The position numbers and the translations under genes are program-made. The notes beneath the pieces are model-generated. The model was not told the DNA's origin and ran no database searches. It saw only the letters and a list, made by a program, of their open reading frames with translations. From Balanoglossus misakiensis (lineage: Eukaryota; Hemichordata), in the NCBI GenBank assembly GCA_040954595.2, contig CM082578.2, forward strand, positions 13,950,001 to 14,014,000: a stretch of DNA of 64,000 nt, given 5' to 3'. Below, piece after piece: positions 25,309 through 39,900 of this stretch (positions are counted from its first letter, which is position 1; the number at the start of each line of letters is the position of its first letter).

Positions 25309-27634
25309 GTTATTTATGCTGCAGCAGTAGTTTTGTAGACAATAAAAGCTCTCTGACCATATGTATGACGCGGTAATAGCCTGCCAATCATGGATGAAGA
25401 GGTTGTGCATAACTTGAATACGAATGAGAGAAAATATCATGCCAATTATGAGTAAATACCTTACTCATATCCCACATAGCATTCTAATCCAGCAATTAAA
25501 TACACACAGTTCATGTTGTGCGGGTGAGATTCAATTGAGGGCTTTAATGGATGTTCTACATTGAAACTAGTACCTTCATCATACCGAAATTAATTACGTA
25601 GATTGGTTCAAGGTTACCGTGGAGGTGAACAACCCTATTACCAGGCGTCGCCGCTTCCGTTGTCTTCGGCGTGCAATTGAAAATCCTCGCGCATCCAAAT
25701 TGTTACAAAATCACTCTCGGATGCAATTGAGGCAGTTGGATAAACCATCTTAGTCGACATGAACATTTCTTTCGGTGATATGAAACAGAAAGGTTATAGG
25801 TTCTCGTAAAAGTACAATAAAATTGTAACTTGATGCATAGTGCTCGCGCGGATTTAAAAGTGTCGTAATATTCGCCATTCACGTTCTGCCATTAATTTTA
25901 TGTAGTGGAACTCACACACGGCCAAAGTTACTGTTGATTTCTGTCAATTCTTCATGCTCATTTCAACACAATTAATTTCGTTTAATAAATAAAGTGCAAC
26001 AACGGTCTCTTGAAACCCAATTAGCTTAATTTAACTTATCATACATTTCCACGCAGTGTAATTTAATGCCCTAGTTTCTCGAGTAACCTGCAGTCAGAAA
26101 CACCACAGGCTTCCCAACACATGGAGAGACATCGACAGACAACCACTGCACTATGTGGTTTATTACTTTTACTTTCGTGGGTATAGCCGATAGGTGCGTC
26201 TTTGTGGAGTGTCCTGATAGTTGTTCAACCCACTTCTCTTCGAAACTTGGTATTTTTATGGCTTTTCAAAAATATCAATCACCTGACAAGTCACGTATTG
26301 TGTATACCAAAAACCATTGAGATATATGCCAAAGTTCCTTTTACAAGAAGTATGTCGAAAACACAAAAAACAGTGGAGACAGATCCATAGAAACTGGACA
26401 GGTGACCTAACATGACAGAAGACCCGCCTAGCTTATAGGAATCTGCTTCATCGGGGCGTATCTTTCTACATATTTGATAGTTACAGAGTCGTTACTGTGT
26501 TGGCTGGACAATCCTCACGGTCAATTAACTGTGAGTGGAGTTCGATGCCAGTACATCGATACTCTCTCTCTGCCCGACTCCAGTAACTTATTACATATAA
26601 TATCACGGTCTGTTTGGCTTGAACTAACAAGGGACGATGAATAAGTGAAATAAATTCTCCCTCGCTGATCATATCATCCTGACATCTCTACTGATATAGC
26701 TTTCTTGGTGAGTAGTAAGCCCCATTAATTGTTTGCGGCAATGATCAAACATAGAAACAATATCACAGAATTTCCCGCTGGAATTGAAGTTAAATAGGTT
26801 TCAAACGAGTTCTTTTATATGCAATTTTTGTGATTTATCTCTCAAGTAAAAATCTTCCGAACATGGAAGGCTTGGAACATATCCAAGCTTTCACACCTAC
26901 AGAATGTCAGCAGGGTCGTAAACCTTACATGTACGTGGGCAATGCAGGCCGGGTAAATCATGCCCAATTTTGGAAGGATGTAGCCAGCTTCAATGACTTT
27001 CATGACAAGGGGGAAATGGGATAGAATAAAAACATGGCCCTGGGTACACCAATATTTCCATCTGCACAATTCAACTTCCAACTGTATGAAAACATCAGAC
27101 CGTTAAGCTTAATATAGAGTTGCTTTCAATTTGAACACAAACCCCGAAGGTTTGGTAAAAGAATCTGGGACGAACGTAGCGACACAGGTTTTTACGTGTA
27201 CAACAAGGAAGCAATGACAATATGCCCTTAGGGTGATACTTCCGCAGATGGGTCTTAGATCCTGCAACGCAAACCCGACGATTCGGTGATCTCGAGTCTG
27301 CTGAAGCGAAGGTCTGACGATTGAACTGCAACGACTATTCTGGAAATGTTTATGATGTAGGGAAGTCGGAATTAGACAGCAGATGATTATATCAAATACA
27401 CAGCTGCCGGTTATTATACACCCCTTTCTGTCGCTCGGCTCGGCTTAATGCAACATCGACCCTTGATATTAGGATAACATCTTGAGTACCACAGTGCCTT
27501 CCAGCAGTGACGAGAATTTAACATCTTGACTCAATCAGCACATGTGCAGATACCCCCTCCTCGCAAGTACGGAGGAGACTGGACAACACCCTCGGTATAT
27601 CTCCTGACTAGACAAGACTAATGAGACAGTGTCG
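25309..27634. other. 2.3-kb stretch without a confident gene
   Basis: I see no conserved exon, RNA gene or repeat here. The ORFs are short and carry no recognisable motif. Confidence 0.5.
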
Positions 27635-27638
27635 TTAA

Positions 27639-27832
27639 CCCCCCCCCCCTCTCTGAACACAAAAGTCAACTTGTAGTAATTTTTCCAAAAAACCATCACA
27701 ATTTTTCCAACATTTTAAAACAATTTTAGCTAAGAACTGTCGCCAATGGACAATTATGTGTACTTATGTGTCTAAAATTAAGGGGCAAAACAGTAAAACG
27801 TGCAAAAAATGAAAAGTTGTGGTTTTCAAAGG
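27639..27832. mobile_element. Diverged copy of ~200-bp TTAA-type MITE
   Basis: It starts after TTAA (27635-27638) with an 11-C run that probably expanded from a CCC terminus. The AGTCAACTTGTAGTAATTTT block near the left end and the AAATTAAGGGG block in the right half match the copies at 30788 and 58637 (the latter on the opposite strand). The right end reads TTTTCAAAGG and the flanking TTAA is degenerate. There is no ORF for a transposase. It is the most decayed of three family members. Confidence 0.55.
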
Positions 27833-28900
27833 TAGTAAGTTGACCAATGCTGCCAAACAAAAAGGAGGCACTTCATTGAAAGATAAATGGTGACAATCCT
27901 GTACGACAGATACTCTTCGTTCAAAACTCGGACAGGGTCGTGAGAGATAGCGACATATTGCATGTAATAACCACAACAGGAACTGTAACGCAAAAATATT
28001 ATGAAAGTCATTTATAACAGTATTTGCCATATATTTCACTCCGGGATGTGGTCACCCGCCTTCGCTTGACGGGACGAGAAGGGAATTTCAGAACGAGGAA
28101 ATCATGAATATTTGATTAAGAAACGCTTATCTCCACCGCTGCGGAAGATAAGTCTAATTTAGGAAGATGAGCCAGTTTGATTTGCTGATTTACTGCGCAA
28201 TAACTAAGTGTCAGTTTCACTGGTTGTTTTGTCACATCAGGATAATATACGCCACTTCATTCCAATGTTGATTTATTTTAAGTTCTAGTTCAGTGAACAA
28301 GCAACGTCCAGCTGAGCTGATATTCAGCGCACAGCCCAAATCCAATAGGGAGAATTTTGATTACTTCTCATTCTTTATCTCGGGAATTTAAATGCCAAGA
28401 TTTTGCTTCCAATCTTAAATAATGACATCGCGTTACGCACATGTAAACGACCTCATATATATTGGACTAATCGAGTATTATGGAGCCATCAAGGCCTGTG
28501 AGATGCCGGTTTGTGATGATCACAGAGTGCGCATGCGTACTGTACTAGCAGCAAATCACGGCAAGGAAACGAAAGTCACTGTTCTTTGAGATGCGCACGA
28601 TGCAAAGGGGAGTTGCGCGGGAAAACATATGCAAAACGCTCTGCCGTGATGTGTCTAACAAATATCAAAAGGAAGACTAAGGTCCTGAAAAGCATACACA
28701 ATTGCCAGACAATCTCATCGATTCAGTACATACGTCACCTCCTTCTTTGGATAATTCCACTTTCTTATTTTCGACCTTGGGCTAGCGGTACATCCAGTCA
28801 CTTGGCAATTTGTCTGTCAATTTCAAACAGTTCAACTCATACCGGTAAGCTAGCTGGCCAAGGGCCCAGAAGGAACGATTGGCAATAATGCACCGACCAA

Positions 28901-28921
28901 ACATCCTGTAATACAGGATGT
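28901..28921. repeat. Perfect short inverted repeat
   Basis: Arms ACATCCTGTA and TACAGGATGT pair perfectly around one central A. No poly-T run follows, so it does not resemble a terminator. It may be a cruciform-prone site or chance. Confidence 0.8.
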
Positions 28922-29476
28922 CTTCTAAAAATGATACCATTAAGTACATATGCAATTTGATTAAAATAAGCCATAGACAGGCGCAGCGACAGAAAGTGAA
29001 CAGCAGAGACCAAGCTAAGGTAAAGACGCCGCCTATCTCTACACAACAGTTGATTTTAACAGATATGGGAGATACATGTATGCTACCAATGGCTCAGCAC
29101 TAATCCTCTAAACTGATACTCATCGGCAAAAAGCAACTAATGGACATGCAGGCCTACAGGATTAGGTGGGCAATGCAGACACCTTTTTATAAATGTATAC
29201 ATGAATAGGACTAGGAGACGGAAAGGTGCCATGGCCCAGTTTAGAGTAACATTTAAAAAAAATACATGTACTTCATTTAACGGAAAGGATGAGGCTCAAA
29301 CATTTGCAATTCAATTGCTTGCCATGCGTACACTTCAAATAGGGTTTTGAACATGAAAGGTGCGTTATACTGCACGCAGATGGGTGGCCCCATACTTTAG
29401 TGAATCTGACTCGCTCTATTTACTTTATAGTGGACGACTTGCACATTTAAGTTTCATTGACTGTTGGCTGATCAAA

Positions 29477-29524
29477 ACAGGTACGGCGAACGTAATTAGA
29501 CACCTGCAGCGAAAGCATACTGAA
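29477..29524 (+). pseudogene. Possible BED zinc-finger fragment
   Basis: One reading frame gives TGTANVIRHLQRKHTE, which resembles the C-terminal half of a BED zinc finger (GT.N..RHL..KH, with His-x4-His). BED fingers occur in hAT-type transposases and domesticated relatives. The upstream Cys-x2-Cys half is missing; only WVAPYFSES, about 30 residues before, hints at the usual WxxF region. If genuine it is a decayed transposase remnant, but a short match like this can arise by chance. Confidence 0.18.
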
Positions 29525-30787
29525 AGTGCCGGCCACCGTTTTCGTTTGACTGCACTGTAAATTCGGGTTATGGGACTGAAAGTCTTCTTTGGGCATCAAT
29601 ATGCGCCGGAAAACAAACCAGGGGTCTCATAAACTGTTGGACTCGTTTACGACACTTCCCAGGAAGTGAGCGGACATTGAAGCCAATTTAAACTCTTACC
29701 ACTGACCCTTATAGTCTCGGAGCCTGGGGATTCTTAATTCACCTTCATTAGCCCGTGTGATTCACATCTATCAACCCGTCTACACAATATTAAATTTTGG
29801 CGACCATATTACCCTTATACTAAGTACAGCCCTGGGCACTCCTGCTCCTCGGCCGTAATGATATGAATGGGTTAGTTTGCGCTGTGAATCCAAATGGTGA
29901 ATAATTCATTATCTAATGACATACATCCTCTAAGGGTAGCCAACTAATCAGGCATCTTCCGGCCAAATTTCCGATGTGACGCCGAATATTTGATAGGGAA
30001 GATCGTCCCCCTGCAACGATATACGCTAACAATGATGTATAATTAGTTTCAGCGATTATCCTGATCGGCAGATTTTGAAGGGCTGCGAGGCACCATCCCG
30101 CAAAAGTGGATACAATCCTCGCAATCAGAAAGTATTTATAACGAAGTAGCCGAGCTTGTTGGTGATGGTCTGTTTGCTGTCTTGAGTTTTGAGAAAGTTT
30201 CGTGCAACAAATGGTTCTGATTTTATCATTATTTACGGGTGTGGGCAAGACGAAATCCAAATTAACGAACTAGGGTGTGCTTCGTGCATTCAATTGGGTT
30301 TCCCTCCATGCACATCCATAAAACGTAATTGGTTAGTTCGTGGACCTACATCCCTATATATAAACGTATTTTCTAATTCTCTACCGCTGATTTTCTGTGT
30401 CCCTCTAACATGTCTAACCCCTGTCTCTTTAACCCTTCAAAGACTTTCTCATCCACAATGGCTTATCATCAATACTCAGATTACAGAGGAGTCTATTGGT
30501 TGCCCGTCAAATGAATTGCATCTTCGCAGCCTGAGCGTTAGAATGTAAGGGCTATTGAAAGACCCTTTCTATTTCGAGCTCCATTTTGGCACCCAGTTTT
30601 GTGTGAGGAAAAAAAGGCTAATATTCCCAAATCCTCTATTGCTCTGTCGTTGTCAATCACTGAAATTGCCTTTCGTCTGCCAAAGTTCTCCGTCTTCTAA
30701 GAGAATATTGACGACTGTTCAAACGTTTTATCAAGACAAGTAATGCAACCACCTTTCACGGAACCTAAAATACATGCATGGATTTAA

Positions 30788-30993
30788 ACCGTTCAGCATC
30801 ATAGTCAACTTGTTATCATTTTTCACAATATTAACCTCATAACTTTAACTAGCAATTAAGACATGCAGACAATGGAAACTTATATCCGACTGGTCTAGAA
30901 CTATGCGTAAAAAAATAGGGGGAAATGTGTTAAAATGGTGAAAAAAAACTGTTGAACCACTGTTTGACAGCGAAAAATGTGCCGTTCAAAGGG
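30788..30993. mobile_element. ~206-bp MITE with TTAA flanks (piggyBac-like)
   Basis: Bounded by TTAA at 30784-30787 and 30994-30997. The right end, read inward, is CCCTTTGAACGGCACA, a typical piggyBac-type terminus (CCCTTTG after TTAA); the left end ACCGTTCAGCATCATAG is a diverged counterpart. The block CATAGTCAACTTGTTATC matches the reverse complement of the right end of the element at 58637-58836, and AATTAAGACA and GGTGAAAA blocks follow in the same order. It has no coding capacity, so it must have moved with a transposase supplied elsewhere. Confidence 0.75.
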
Positions 30994-30997
30994 TTAA

Positions 30998-33900
30998 TAA
31001 AATCTAATGTGCAACACGACTCTGGGTAGGCATTGACGGAAAGCCATGGAAAGACGAATGTTGCAAATGGCTTAATCACTTATCGTTGTCTACCTCGCTC
31101 TACCGTCTTTTGTATTTCCCTTAGTAGTAAACCCAAAGATTAATGTCAATATACTGTGACAGTGTGGATTGAATTCTTTCGCATTTAATGAAGACTTATA
31201 GTTTACTTTATAAAAATATATTGCATATTTAATTGTGTGCCGTATTTGTGTGCCTTTTCCCACACAGTCCGTGACAGATTTGTATTGTGAAAATAGCAAT
31301 ATGACTGGACCAACTGTACAAGGCGTACAATTTCTATGGTTTCCGTGAAATCACGACACATTATTACGCGGAAATTGATTACCAAGCTGCAATATCATTA
31401 CGGCGACGTTGTGTATAAATGACCACCAAGAAAACAGCAGATGAGTGAACCACAAATTTCTTTTTTTACTACATGGTGTTTTTTATAACGAGTGTTACTA
31501 TGAGATAATCACAAACCAATTATTCTGAAAGTGTAAACAATTTGCAGAAAAATGTCATTCATCAGTGGCTCACCACAAGTAGGTAAACATAGCGTGATTT
31601 GTTAAACGCAGCTGAATCTTCACTAAATAACCTAGGTCCTTCGAACTGCATTATTCGAATACTTAAACACACCGAACATTGATTTAGCATCTATTACACT
31701 TGTATTTTAAGAGATCAAAACCTTCTACATGCATGTTATACCCACTGACAGAAATATTTACCACACGCAATGCTAACTGAATAACAATGAAAACCTTCTG
31801 AGCATACGGCGTCTTTCCAGGGATGAAATCGGAATTGCTGTTTTCATATTAGGTGGCATTAACGATAGCATGCGTGGAAAGCTAAATGGACCGATATGAC
31901 ATTACAATTTTTCAATCATCCCGTTTTTTTAATGTTGGACAACTCAAAATGCAAATTTAAATCAAATTTGATGAACCGATGTCTTTTTCTGTGATCTCGT
32001 TTAAGTTTATGAGATGATATAAATTTATTACATGTTTTTTATTAGACAACAGATTCAGAAATAGTCTGCTCCTATCTCACAAACTCTTTAGATTAATTAC
32101 ACCCTTTAACATTGATAAATCTGACACGCGTTGGTTTCAGTTTTCATTCTGTAAGTACCGTTACCTAAAAGTTTGCTTTCCCCGGGTTTGTTCTTGTTAC
32201 TTTTCAAGCTGTCAACGGCTTGAAAAGATTATCCCTGAGCGGACAACCGATACTTCATTAAACGCGTGTGGAGACTTGGGGCGCGCTATTGTACCTGGTT
32301 GGCAGCTTGTTAGTACACTTGATCCGTTCCCGATAATTTATACCTGCAAATCAAACCGGACGGTCGAATGGCGAGTGATTAACCAGCCCTTTTAGCAACG
32401 GAATACCGTTCAAATTGTAAAGTATAAAATCGAGAACTGAATATTCAAAGTCAACCAAGACGTGCGGTTTTAACTACATTTAACAATTGCAAATGCAAAA
32501 ACAGCGTGCATATGATAGGAACCAATTAACGCCCCTTTTCAGTAATCTATGATTAATTCTACCCCGCACCCACCGTACGAAAAAGATGGTGTGACCTTTG
32601 TAAGTTAAACCCTTCTAAATTAGACGTTCATTAGAGGATATTCTTGCGGCTTAATACTGGGGTCCTTTCATAAGAGTAAGATGTATTTCGAGATGGAGTG
32701 AAATCATAGCATTTTATAAAGTTCCTGCCCATCCATATCCCCCCTTGACTGATCAGTTTGAATAGCAGAAATAAAAGTACCGGTATACTTGGTATGCAGC
32801 CCCAGGTGAAGCCTCTCTGCGCATGTGCACGCGTTTTAATAACAAGCTACATGTACCAAAAACCCATGTCAATGAACCATTAAAGAACTCGGTTAATAGT
32901 GTTGCGTTTTATCCCATCAATCGACGCACAAGAAACATAAATACTCCTTTCTTCCTCTCTCACTTTTACTGTTTCACCGTCCAGGTCAGATTTATGGCCG
33001 TTCATTCAGTCTGTTTTGTGAGCACGAGTGGTCCCGCCTATATATACGTGTTGTCCTGCAAACTTTATGTTGCAATATATCAATGTACACCAGCTAAGAC
33101 TACAAACAAGTTCTAGGAACACAACCTTAATGGAATTCCACTGCAAGAGGTGACCCAATGGACCTTTGTAATAAACTGATTAAGGAAGAATCTGAAAATC
33201 ATGTTTCAAAGTTAATGAGACTAAGTTCTTATTTTAATTGATGATTTGTCACACAGTTGCCTGTTGAAGAACTGATCCATCAGCAAAATAAGACTGCTCC
33301 TTTCACTCAAAGTCAAAAGGTTCAAAGGACAATTATCCGGATACGTGCCAATGGAAAACTAGATATTATTATTCTTCCGTTATAGGCAATTACTCAGAGC
33401 ATGATCTCTTATAATTCTCTTTAGGTAGGAATGCCTGATGCATTGGCTTCCACAGGGATTCCTTGGCAGTCGTTTCCAAGTCCATGTACATTGCTTTTCG
33501 ACCCTGCGGTATAGGGCGATACATCATTCAAATCCGCTAAAGAAGGTCACGTGTCCTTTCCCAAGATGCATCCTGGGAAAAGGCTTTTATATTACTCAGA
33601 CATCGTTCATCACATGTGTTGATTATTTTGAGTTAATACAATAGAGTCTATGGTTAATACAAGAGCGCCTCTTCATATACTACACACAACGTGATATTTT
33701 CAAAGCAGTAAAGTGTTAGGGCAGAATCATAGACACAAGACATTACCGGAGTAACTGTCTTATATGAAACATTCGTCAATTTACCGCGAATACTAATTGA
33801 ACCGAAATGTTTCGGGCGGAATTGATCATTTTGCCTCTGGTGAAAAGAGGTATGGCACACATTGAATGTGCTTGGAACATAAATAAAAGCCTTCGTGCTG

Positions 33901-36900
33901 AAATTTCTGATTCACCTAATGCACTGTCATAATACTCATATCGTAAATACAAAATTAATGTATTTCAACTAAACAAATCTTCCAGGCGACATGTCTGCTA
34001 GCCATGACCCAATTTCAACTTGCACACAGTACTGCAGCCCCCACTCACGCGTAATTGAAAAATTCAGAGCGTACCTTTTTCATTCCCGTAGAGGAGATTT
34101 AATACTGATTTGTATTCAAGTATTGTGGCAATTCAATTTTTGCTAATACTTCAATTTGACAGTACAACTTGACCAAAAGCGGGTGCATTAATGTATCAAT
34201 GGGCCACCTAGGAATCACACTTGTCGTATTTTCTCTGTGATCTGAACACAGATTATTTCCGATTGGTGTTGACATGTTTAGATTCAGGCCGAGTAACAAT
34301 GGTATTTAGGGTAACGCGAGTATGCAGTGAATTCTTAAAATTAAAAGTCAAAGAGTTTCGTGGGAAGAATCAGAAACACGTGTAGGGAGTTACAAATAGG
34401 ATCATTTCTCACTCTGTTATCGATCTTAGGAGTTCATCAACTCTAAATAGATATGTTAGGCTTGTAGGGGGTATTAAACACCTGTCCGACACTGGGTAAG
34501 TTTCACACTCACTGAACTATAATGTCATGCTGGATATTAGGCCTAGATCACAGGTGTCCTGGCGACGAGGGGCCCAGTACAAATGTTTGCAAAACCATGA
34601 CAGAGACAAAGTGAGCAGCAGAATCTGCAAAGCTGTCCATTAAAGGGAATTAGATGTGGAGAACGATTCTTATAAAGAAGGAAGTGTGCAACTCATAAGA
34701 CGAACATCCGCTTTTAGGCGCCAAGAATTGTTTTCGCACGACAACCCGTTGTACACGCTGCAATATCATGCCAGACTGATTCAATTTATTTTCTATGGAT
34801 TTGCCAACGGGGAAAGAGTTGGTTAACGTAACACGTGTATTTTGTATATTTACGTGGACGCCCGTATTGTTTGAGGTAACATTGCCTTAGGGCATTCTTT
34901 TGATTACCGTCGTCATAACTTAGGCACTGGGAAAAGGTGTGCATGTAGTTGAATTCAAGGCGCCTACCACGACGCCCCGAGTGCAAAGTATATTCAAACG
35001 TAAAATGGAAACACTAACGAAAGCTGTACTTTTCGGAACATACGGTCTTGGATAATGACAACATACCGGTACATGTATTTGTCTGCACGTTTTTTTAAGG
35101 CCAAAGTTTCAAATGTACACCCCTCAAGTTGCAATAGACGGAAATGATTACAAACAGTCGCATTAACGTCAGTGTACACCGACCCTTAAAAACACACTGA
35201 AGGTTCACTCACGCTCTCCGTACCAACCAAGCAATCGCATGCCTACAACCATGCATGCCTACAACTTAATTGAGAACCTCGGATCAGTGTACACACAAGG
35301 AGGCAGCTAGTGGACTCATTAAATCAATGCAGTGCGCATGCACGAAAATCACGATTGTTTACAGGAAATATAAAAAAATGTCCACACATGCAAGAACCGT
35401 GAAACTGAGTGAGCACAAAAGAAAGGGCATTGGCTTGAAGCAATTTATTATATATTTAGTTATTATGACCGGTGTGTTCCACATACAATGGAAGATGATG
35501 TTCATCATTGTCGTCTCCGCATTGATCCGGGTTTCGATTATCTTCTCTCAATAATTCGTTCCGAAAAGCAAGACCAGGGGTGGCCAGGCGGTTCGTCTGA
35601 CGAAAAGTTTTATTAATACAAAGGTGCAGGTTTTCTGTCTGGGCTGATAAACTTGGCCGGCGGCATCTCAAACGTTGCTACCATCAACTTAATCAGATAT
35701 AAGCGTCAGTAGAGGAGAAACTCGGGGAAATTGAAATGTTTGTCTGATTTGTTAGGGTACAATGCCACCCAGCATTTCATCTGCCCTGCTATGGATTCAG
35801 TCAGGCCGAACGACGGCTTTCCAGGTGGTGATGGCGGAGGGCGCCTGAAATGTATGACACTGCTGCGCATGCCCCGTGCTGTCATCAAACTTGGGGCGCG
35901 ATTAAAAGTTCGCCCTTCATGTCTACAGGGAAATCATCAAGTACAATTCGATCATCCAATCAGCAGTGAGTTGATATCACAGGGGATATCTTGTAAGGCA
36001 AAGTGAAATTCTTTAATGAGACTGAAGTGGTGGGAAATAATCATGAAAATCGATATCAGTTATCTTCAATATTATTCGTAGGCAACATAAAAGCAGGCCA
36101 TTAGCCCACGGTTGTCTCTGCTTGAAATTCAAGTTGAGAGATAACGTGAAATTTGCCTATGCATACCTCACCTGGCATCAAATGCACACACTGAAAGGCA
36201 TAATTCAATCCTACAGTTGTCTACTGTAATGCGTTGTTGAAGGCGTCAGACTACACTAGAGTCTAATTTCGGTTCAAAATAACAACCAGAAGTTAACGTC
36301 ATAAAGGCCAGAGGAAACATCGCAGAGACGGTTTATGAAAGAAAATATCGATAATTGACAAGGATGTGCTTTACACTGGATCTTCAGAATCTCATCAACT
36401 GATAGTGAACCTTCTTTGCTATAACTAGTTATATCGCGATCAATACATGAAAACATAACTATGTCAGGTCAGTTCAAGAGTCACGTGGTCCTCTGTTCTA
36501 GATCAAGTCAGCGGTGATGAGTTAATTGCTTCTAGTTTTTAATGAGAGAGAGTAGGCAAGAGGCAAGCATAGCTCATGATCCTTTCCACAAATTGGGAAT
36601 TTTAATCAGTGAGTTTACGGAAGATGTGATTGTACAGAAGCAGATTTTATGACGTAAAATACGGTGAAATTGAAGAAAGCAGCAGCAATTTATTGGGAGA
36701 GGAACCAATAGCAAAGATTTGTTGTACTCTGCATACATGATGAGCATTGCTTGTTACAAAACATGTTTGCATGGGGATGTTTCTGCAAGATTAACTTGAG
36801 GTTGCAGTGGTTCGAACAATTTCTATCATAACTGATGATCGTGATATCAATGTGTTATGTGCTTGTCGTTAAAGCTCTTTCCTTTTTACCATTTTCTACT

Positions 36901-39900
36901 AGCAAATGTGCAATCATGCCTACAGCGGCCAAAGTGGTCCACATATCATCTGAAAATCAATTATTTTTTCATCGTACAAGGACTAGATTCTTTTTTATCT
37001 GCTGCTACTAAGAAGGCATAACACGTCGTAGCTGTCTTCGACAAATTTGAGGGGGCCGGTGTAGTTAAAATGGAAAGTCCTCGAAGGGGAATAGACCTAC
37101 GAATCACCAGCACATAAAGAAACACAGTGTCCGCAGTGTATATAACTTCGTTATGTGCCAATGGTCGGGTATTAAATCGCTATCCTGCTAAAATGTTTAC
37201 ATGCCGTAGGGTGCAAGGAAACGCAGAGAATTATATTAAACAGTCTTTATAACAAGTTTGCAATCAGCTTTAGCCACTATCGTCAATCCTTGAAAGGTGT
37301 GTTGTAAAATAGGTGTCTGAATGTCATACTGACTAGACACAGAAGCATATAATCCTACTGAACAAAGATAACTGCTCAAACTTCAAAGTTTTCCATGTGC
37401 AAGATGTTGTTAACCAATCTAGCAAACGGGCAGAATGCTCTGAAGTACAGACTGTTAACGGCAATAGACATGTAAATTATGCATGCAAATCGTGTTTTCG
37501 AAAATTGAAGTTGACAGGTCCTGGAATTTAACGGAGAAATTCACATTTGGGAACAATTTGTCCATTCTTAATTTACAGCTTGTTCTCTGAATTGATACAA
37601 ACCATCGTTACTAGTCTTAGTTATATCCTAGAACGCATAATGCAGTGATAAAACTGCTCTTGACAGACTGCCTATCACACACTTTACTGTAAGTTTCTTT
37701 AGCATAGGAGACGCCTGTATGTCTTGGCGAGAACAAATTGAATAATAATGCTGTTCATGTATCTTGTATGTACACTGTGTTTGCTTGTTTCATCGGTATC
37801 AGAAAGGAGGCCTTCTCACTATTTGCGGAGCATGTTCATATTTTTTTCTATTAGTCCTTTGAACACTCTGTTCGGGTTTAGATGACTGAGAGAGACAGAG
37901 AGAGAAAAGCAGCCCTGGAGTACCCTTTGAGCAAATCTCAGAATATCAGATATGGGATCAGTCTGAGTGTTGCAATTATATTTCAGTTTCATATTTCTTG
38001 AAGGGGCCCGAGGATCACAAACCGGCACGAATTCAACCGTTCTTACACCAGTAACTTCAGCATTCTACCGTACATTGTTCAAAGTGGTATGGTAATTAAC
38101 CATTATATGAACTGAATCTGCCCATCTGCAGTTAAGGAGGAGAACACTTTCTATTATTAAAGTTTGATAAATTTTAGATCTGCAGTGATAATTGCACAAA
38201 TTTTAAATATGCGAAATTCATGGGCAGACCTTCTTGAGACATTATGTTAATATACCGGTACAGACAAACAGACATCGGTACAGCACTGGTTCATGTGTTC
38301 ACACACGGCATATGAGCTGACAATAAAATCGTCTGCAACAGCGTATATCACATCTCTCTCTTTTGTTTGACGCAAAACTGGTCGGCTTTGGTGAATAAAA
38401 CGAAGTAAACGTGATCCAGCTATAGTTTTCCCCCCAAGCTCTTATTTAACTTGCCGGATGATACAGTCGTTCACAACAGGCGGGGAGCATTAGTAGTGGT
38501 GTGGTCATTGCTAATAGGTATGCGGTTTTGCTGCGTGAGAAAAGATGAGCCTTAAGTAGACATGGGCGTCTCAGCTTGACTGGAATGCGAATTTCTTTCA
38601 TCACTGACAGGTCTGATCATTAGAACTGAAACTTGGGCTAAGCCAACGGGTGAGTATAATACGGTCAGGAATGATTGTGTTCGTGCAATGCCTTGATTGC
38701 GGTAAGCCTGTATTACAGCAAAAAGCCTGGGCCACGGAGCGTCTCAGGTGTGTTGGGCAACATAGTGGCGGTGCAAAGGGACTCTAACAAGGATGCAAAC
38801 TAATCGGTTCCTAAGTTGTGGCTGACAGTCTTTGCATACAAAATACTGTTTGGGGATTTCGCCGCCGCAAACCCCGCAGCACGGTCATCAGAATGAATGT
38901 CGCGTGAAACCCTGATTTTCAGCTCTCTCGCCAGTAAAGCGAGTCAAATAGCTCTCCGAGGCTTAAATGTAAACATTAACATATGGTCGAAATATATATC
39001 AATTCTGTGAATGATCGGATTAAATTAAGCACACTTCATCAAGCCAAACATCGTCATGTACCAGGCTCATTAATAATGCTCAACCTCACTTGTCCAAACA
39101 TAACAAATTTATACACGAATGATGTGGCAAACTATTTTAGTTGATCTGATAATTGATGGTGGTTTAAATGTTGGAATCTGAATGCCAGGCAGCATGTCAC
39201 CTTTTATTGACTCGATTGGATAGAAAATATTTTAATATCTTTATAATTGGTTGATTATTGTATTAAATGAAGCGTGACCCATTCGTTCAAATATACAAGC
39301 AGATTAGCAAGGAAAGATAGTAACAGGTATAGAGTTGTAAAATAATTTAACATCTGCCATGTCAGCACACACTGTCTATCAGCCCTATATAAAGCTTACA
39401 CCCAGCTGACATGTATAATGTTTCACCGCAAACTTAGAAAAAATACGACACTGCTTTATCTGTGAATAGCAAGTTTTAAACTAATACTGGCATTTTGAAT
39501 TCATTACCAAGAAGAGAGGCAGTTTTTTCAAAGATACAGAAGATATTTTTGTACTCATGATGGGGAAAAAACGGTGCCTGTTTTTCCACTTTGGCACTTC
39601 GACACGTTTGGTAAATTTAAAAGAAAAAAAAGCCGGGTAGACCGATGCTCGAAAACTACCATTTAACTATTCTTATTAGCAATACATTTATGACGGTTGC
39701 CCGTGGGCAGATCGTGTCCAATGCTGCGTTTCATTTTCAGCGCAGAGCTGAGGAGCATACAATGACAGTTTCCGTGTCAAAACAGCAAAAAAACTGATTT
39801 GCTGATAGAATTGTGGTGAGTGTGATTTTCCTTCCCGCTGAGAAGCCTTGAAGGCACAGTGGCATACACTTGCCTTGAAACCATCTGGAACACAGTCTCC

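Larger units (their letters stand above)
27833..30783. other. 3-kb stretch without a confident gene
   Basis: It contains a 21-bp perfect hairpin at 28901 and a possible BED-finger fragment at 29477, both listed separately. The remaining ORFs show nothing recognisable. Confidence 0.5.

Noticed and set aside
26531-26560. GAGTTCGATGCC as a tRNA B-box
   Set aside because: There is no A-box at the proper distance and no acceptor stem; other GTTCGA words in the window also fail.
37924-37940. CCCTTTGAGC as a fourth piggyBac-like terminus
   Set aside because: It is not preceded by TTAA and neither the internal blocks nor a partner end are found nearby.
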